From Weeksellaceae bacterium (GTDB lineage Bacteria > Bacteroidota > Bacteroidia > Flavobacteriales > Weeksellaceae): 5,567 nucleotides of DNA. The translations under genes and the position numbers were made by a program. The notes below the pieces were generated by a model that saw only the letters and a list, made by a program, of their open reading frames with translations, ran no database searches and was not told the DNA's origin. Positions 5,562 through 5,567 of the stretch are shown piece by piece. Within the stretch, counting starts at the first letter, position 1; the number at the start of each line of letters is the position of its first letter. The stretch spans positions 1 through 5,567 of the forward strand of contig JAKOOI010000520.1 in NCBI GenBank assembly GCA_022701475.1. The letters are read 5' to 3'.

Positions 5562-5567
5562 AGGAGC

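Overview
The window looks like ordinary chromosome from a member of the Flavobacteriia (Bacteroidota), most likely the Chryseobacterium/Weeksellaceae group. The reasons are a PorV/PorQ-family outer-membrane protein of the type IX secretion (T9SS) lineage, promoter-like boxes of the Bacteroidota type (TAnnTTTG near -7), weak Shine-Dalgarno usage, AT-rich intergenic DNA and a 7-bp tandem repeat of the TTGAAC/TTGAAT kind. The genus assignment is inference; no rRNA or other marker gene is present.

Layout. (1) Positions 1-415 hold the 3' end of uvrC on the + strand, entering from the left edge. It ends at a strong, probably bidirectional hairpin terminator (421-455). (2) Positions 477-3223 hold three closely spaced genes on the - strand. 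In order of transcription they are an EamA/DMT-family membrane transporter (2345-3223), a PorV/PorQ-family outer-membrane beta-barrel protein (1250-2332) and a secreted protein of unknown function (477-1235). The gaps are only 12 and 14 nt, so this is very probably one operon, read from a promoter at about 3249-3256 and ended by the terminator shared with uvrC. (3) Positions 3224-3644 are a 421-nt intergenic region between divergent genes. It holds the transporter promoter, a candidate small RNA of about 110 nt on the - strand (about 3384-3493) with its own promoter, 5' hairpin and intrinsic terminator, and a promoter candidate for the gene to the right. (4) Positions 3645-5273 encode a complete acyl-CoA carboxylase carboxyltransferase (beta) subunit of the methylcrotonyl-CoA/geranyl-CoA type on the + strand, followed by a clear intrinsic terminator (5302-5337). 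(5) Positions 5338-5567 have no convincing gene and end in about nine tandem 7-bp units (5498-5561).

How the parts relate. uvrC is DNA repair housekeeping. The three-gene operon is a cell-envelope unit: an inner-membrane transporter, an outer-membrane barrel and an exported protein; a common function is not shown by the sequence. The carboxylase subunit works in acyl-CoA (probably leucine/branched-chain) catabolism and needs a biotin carboxylase/biotin carrier subunit encoded outside this window.

No phage, transposon, CRISPR array or defence system is visible. The least explained elements are the candidate small RNA, the 7-bp repeat array and the unrecognised secreted protein.
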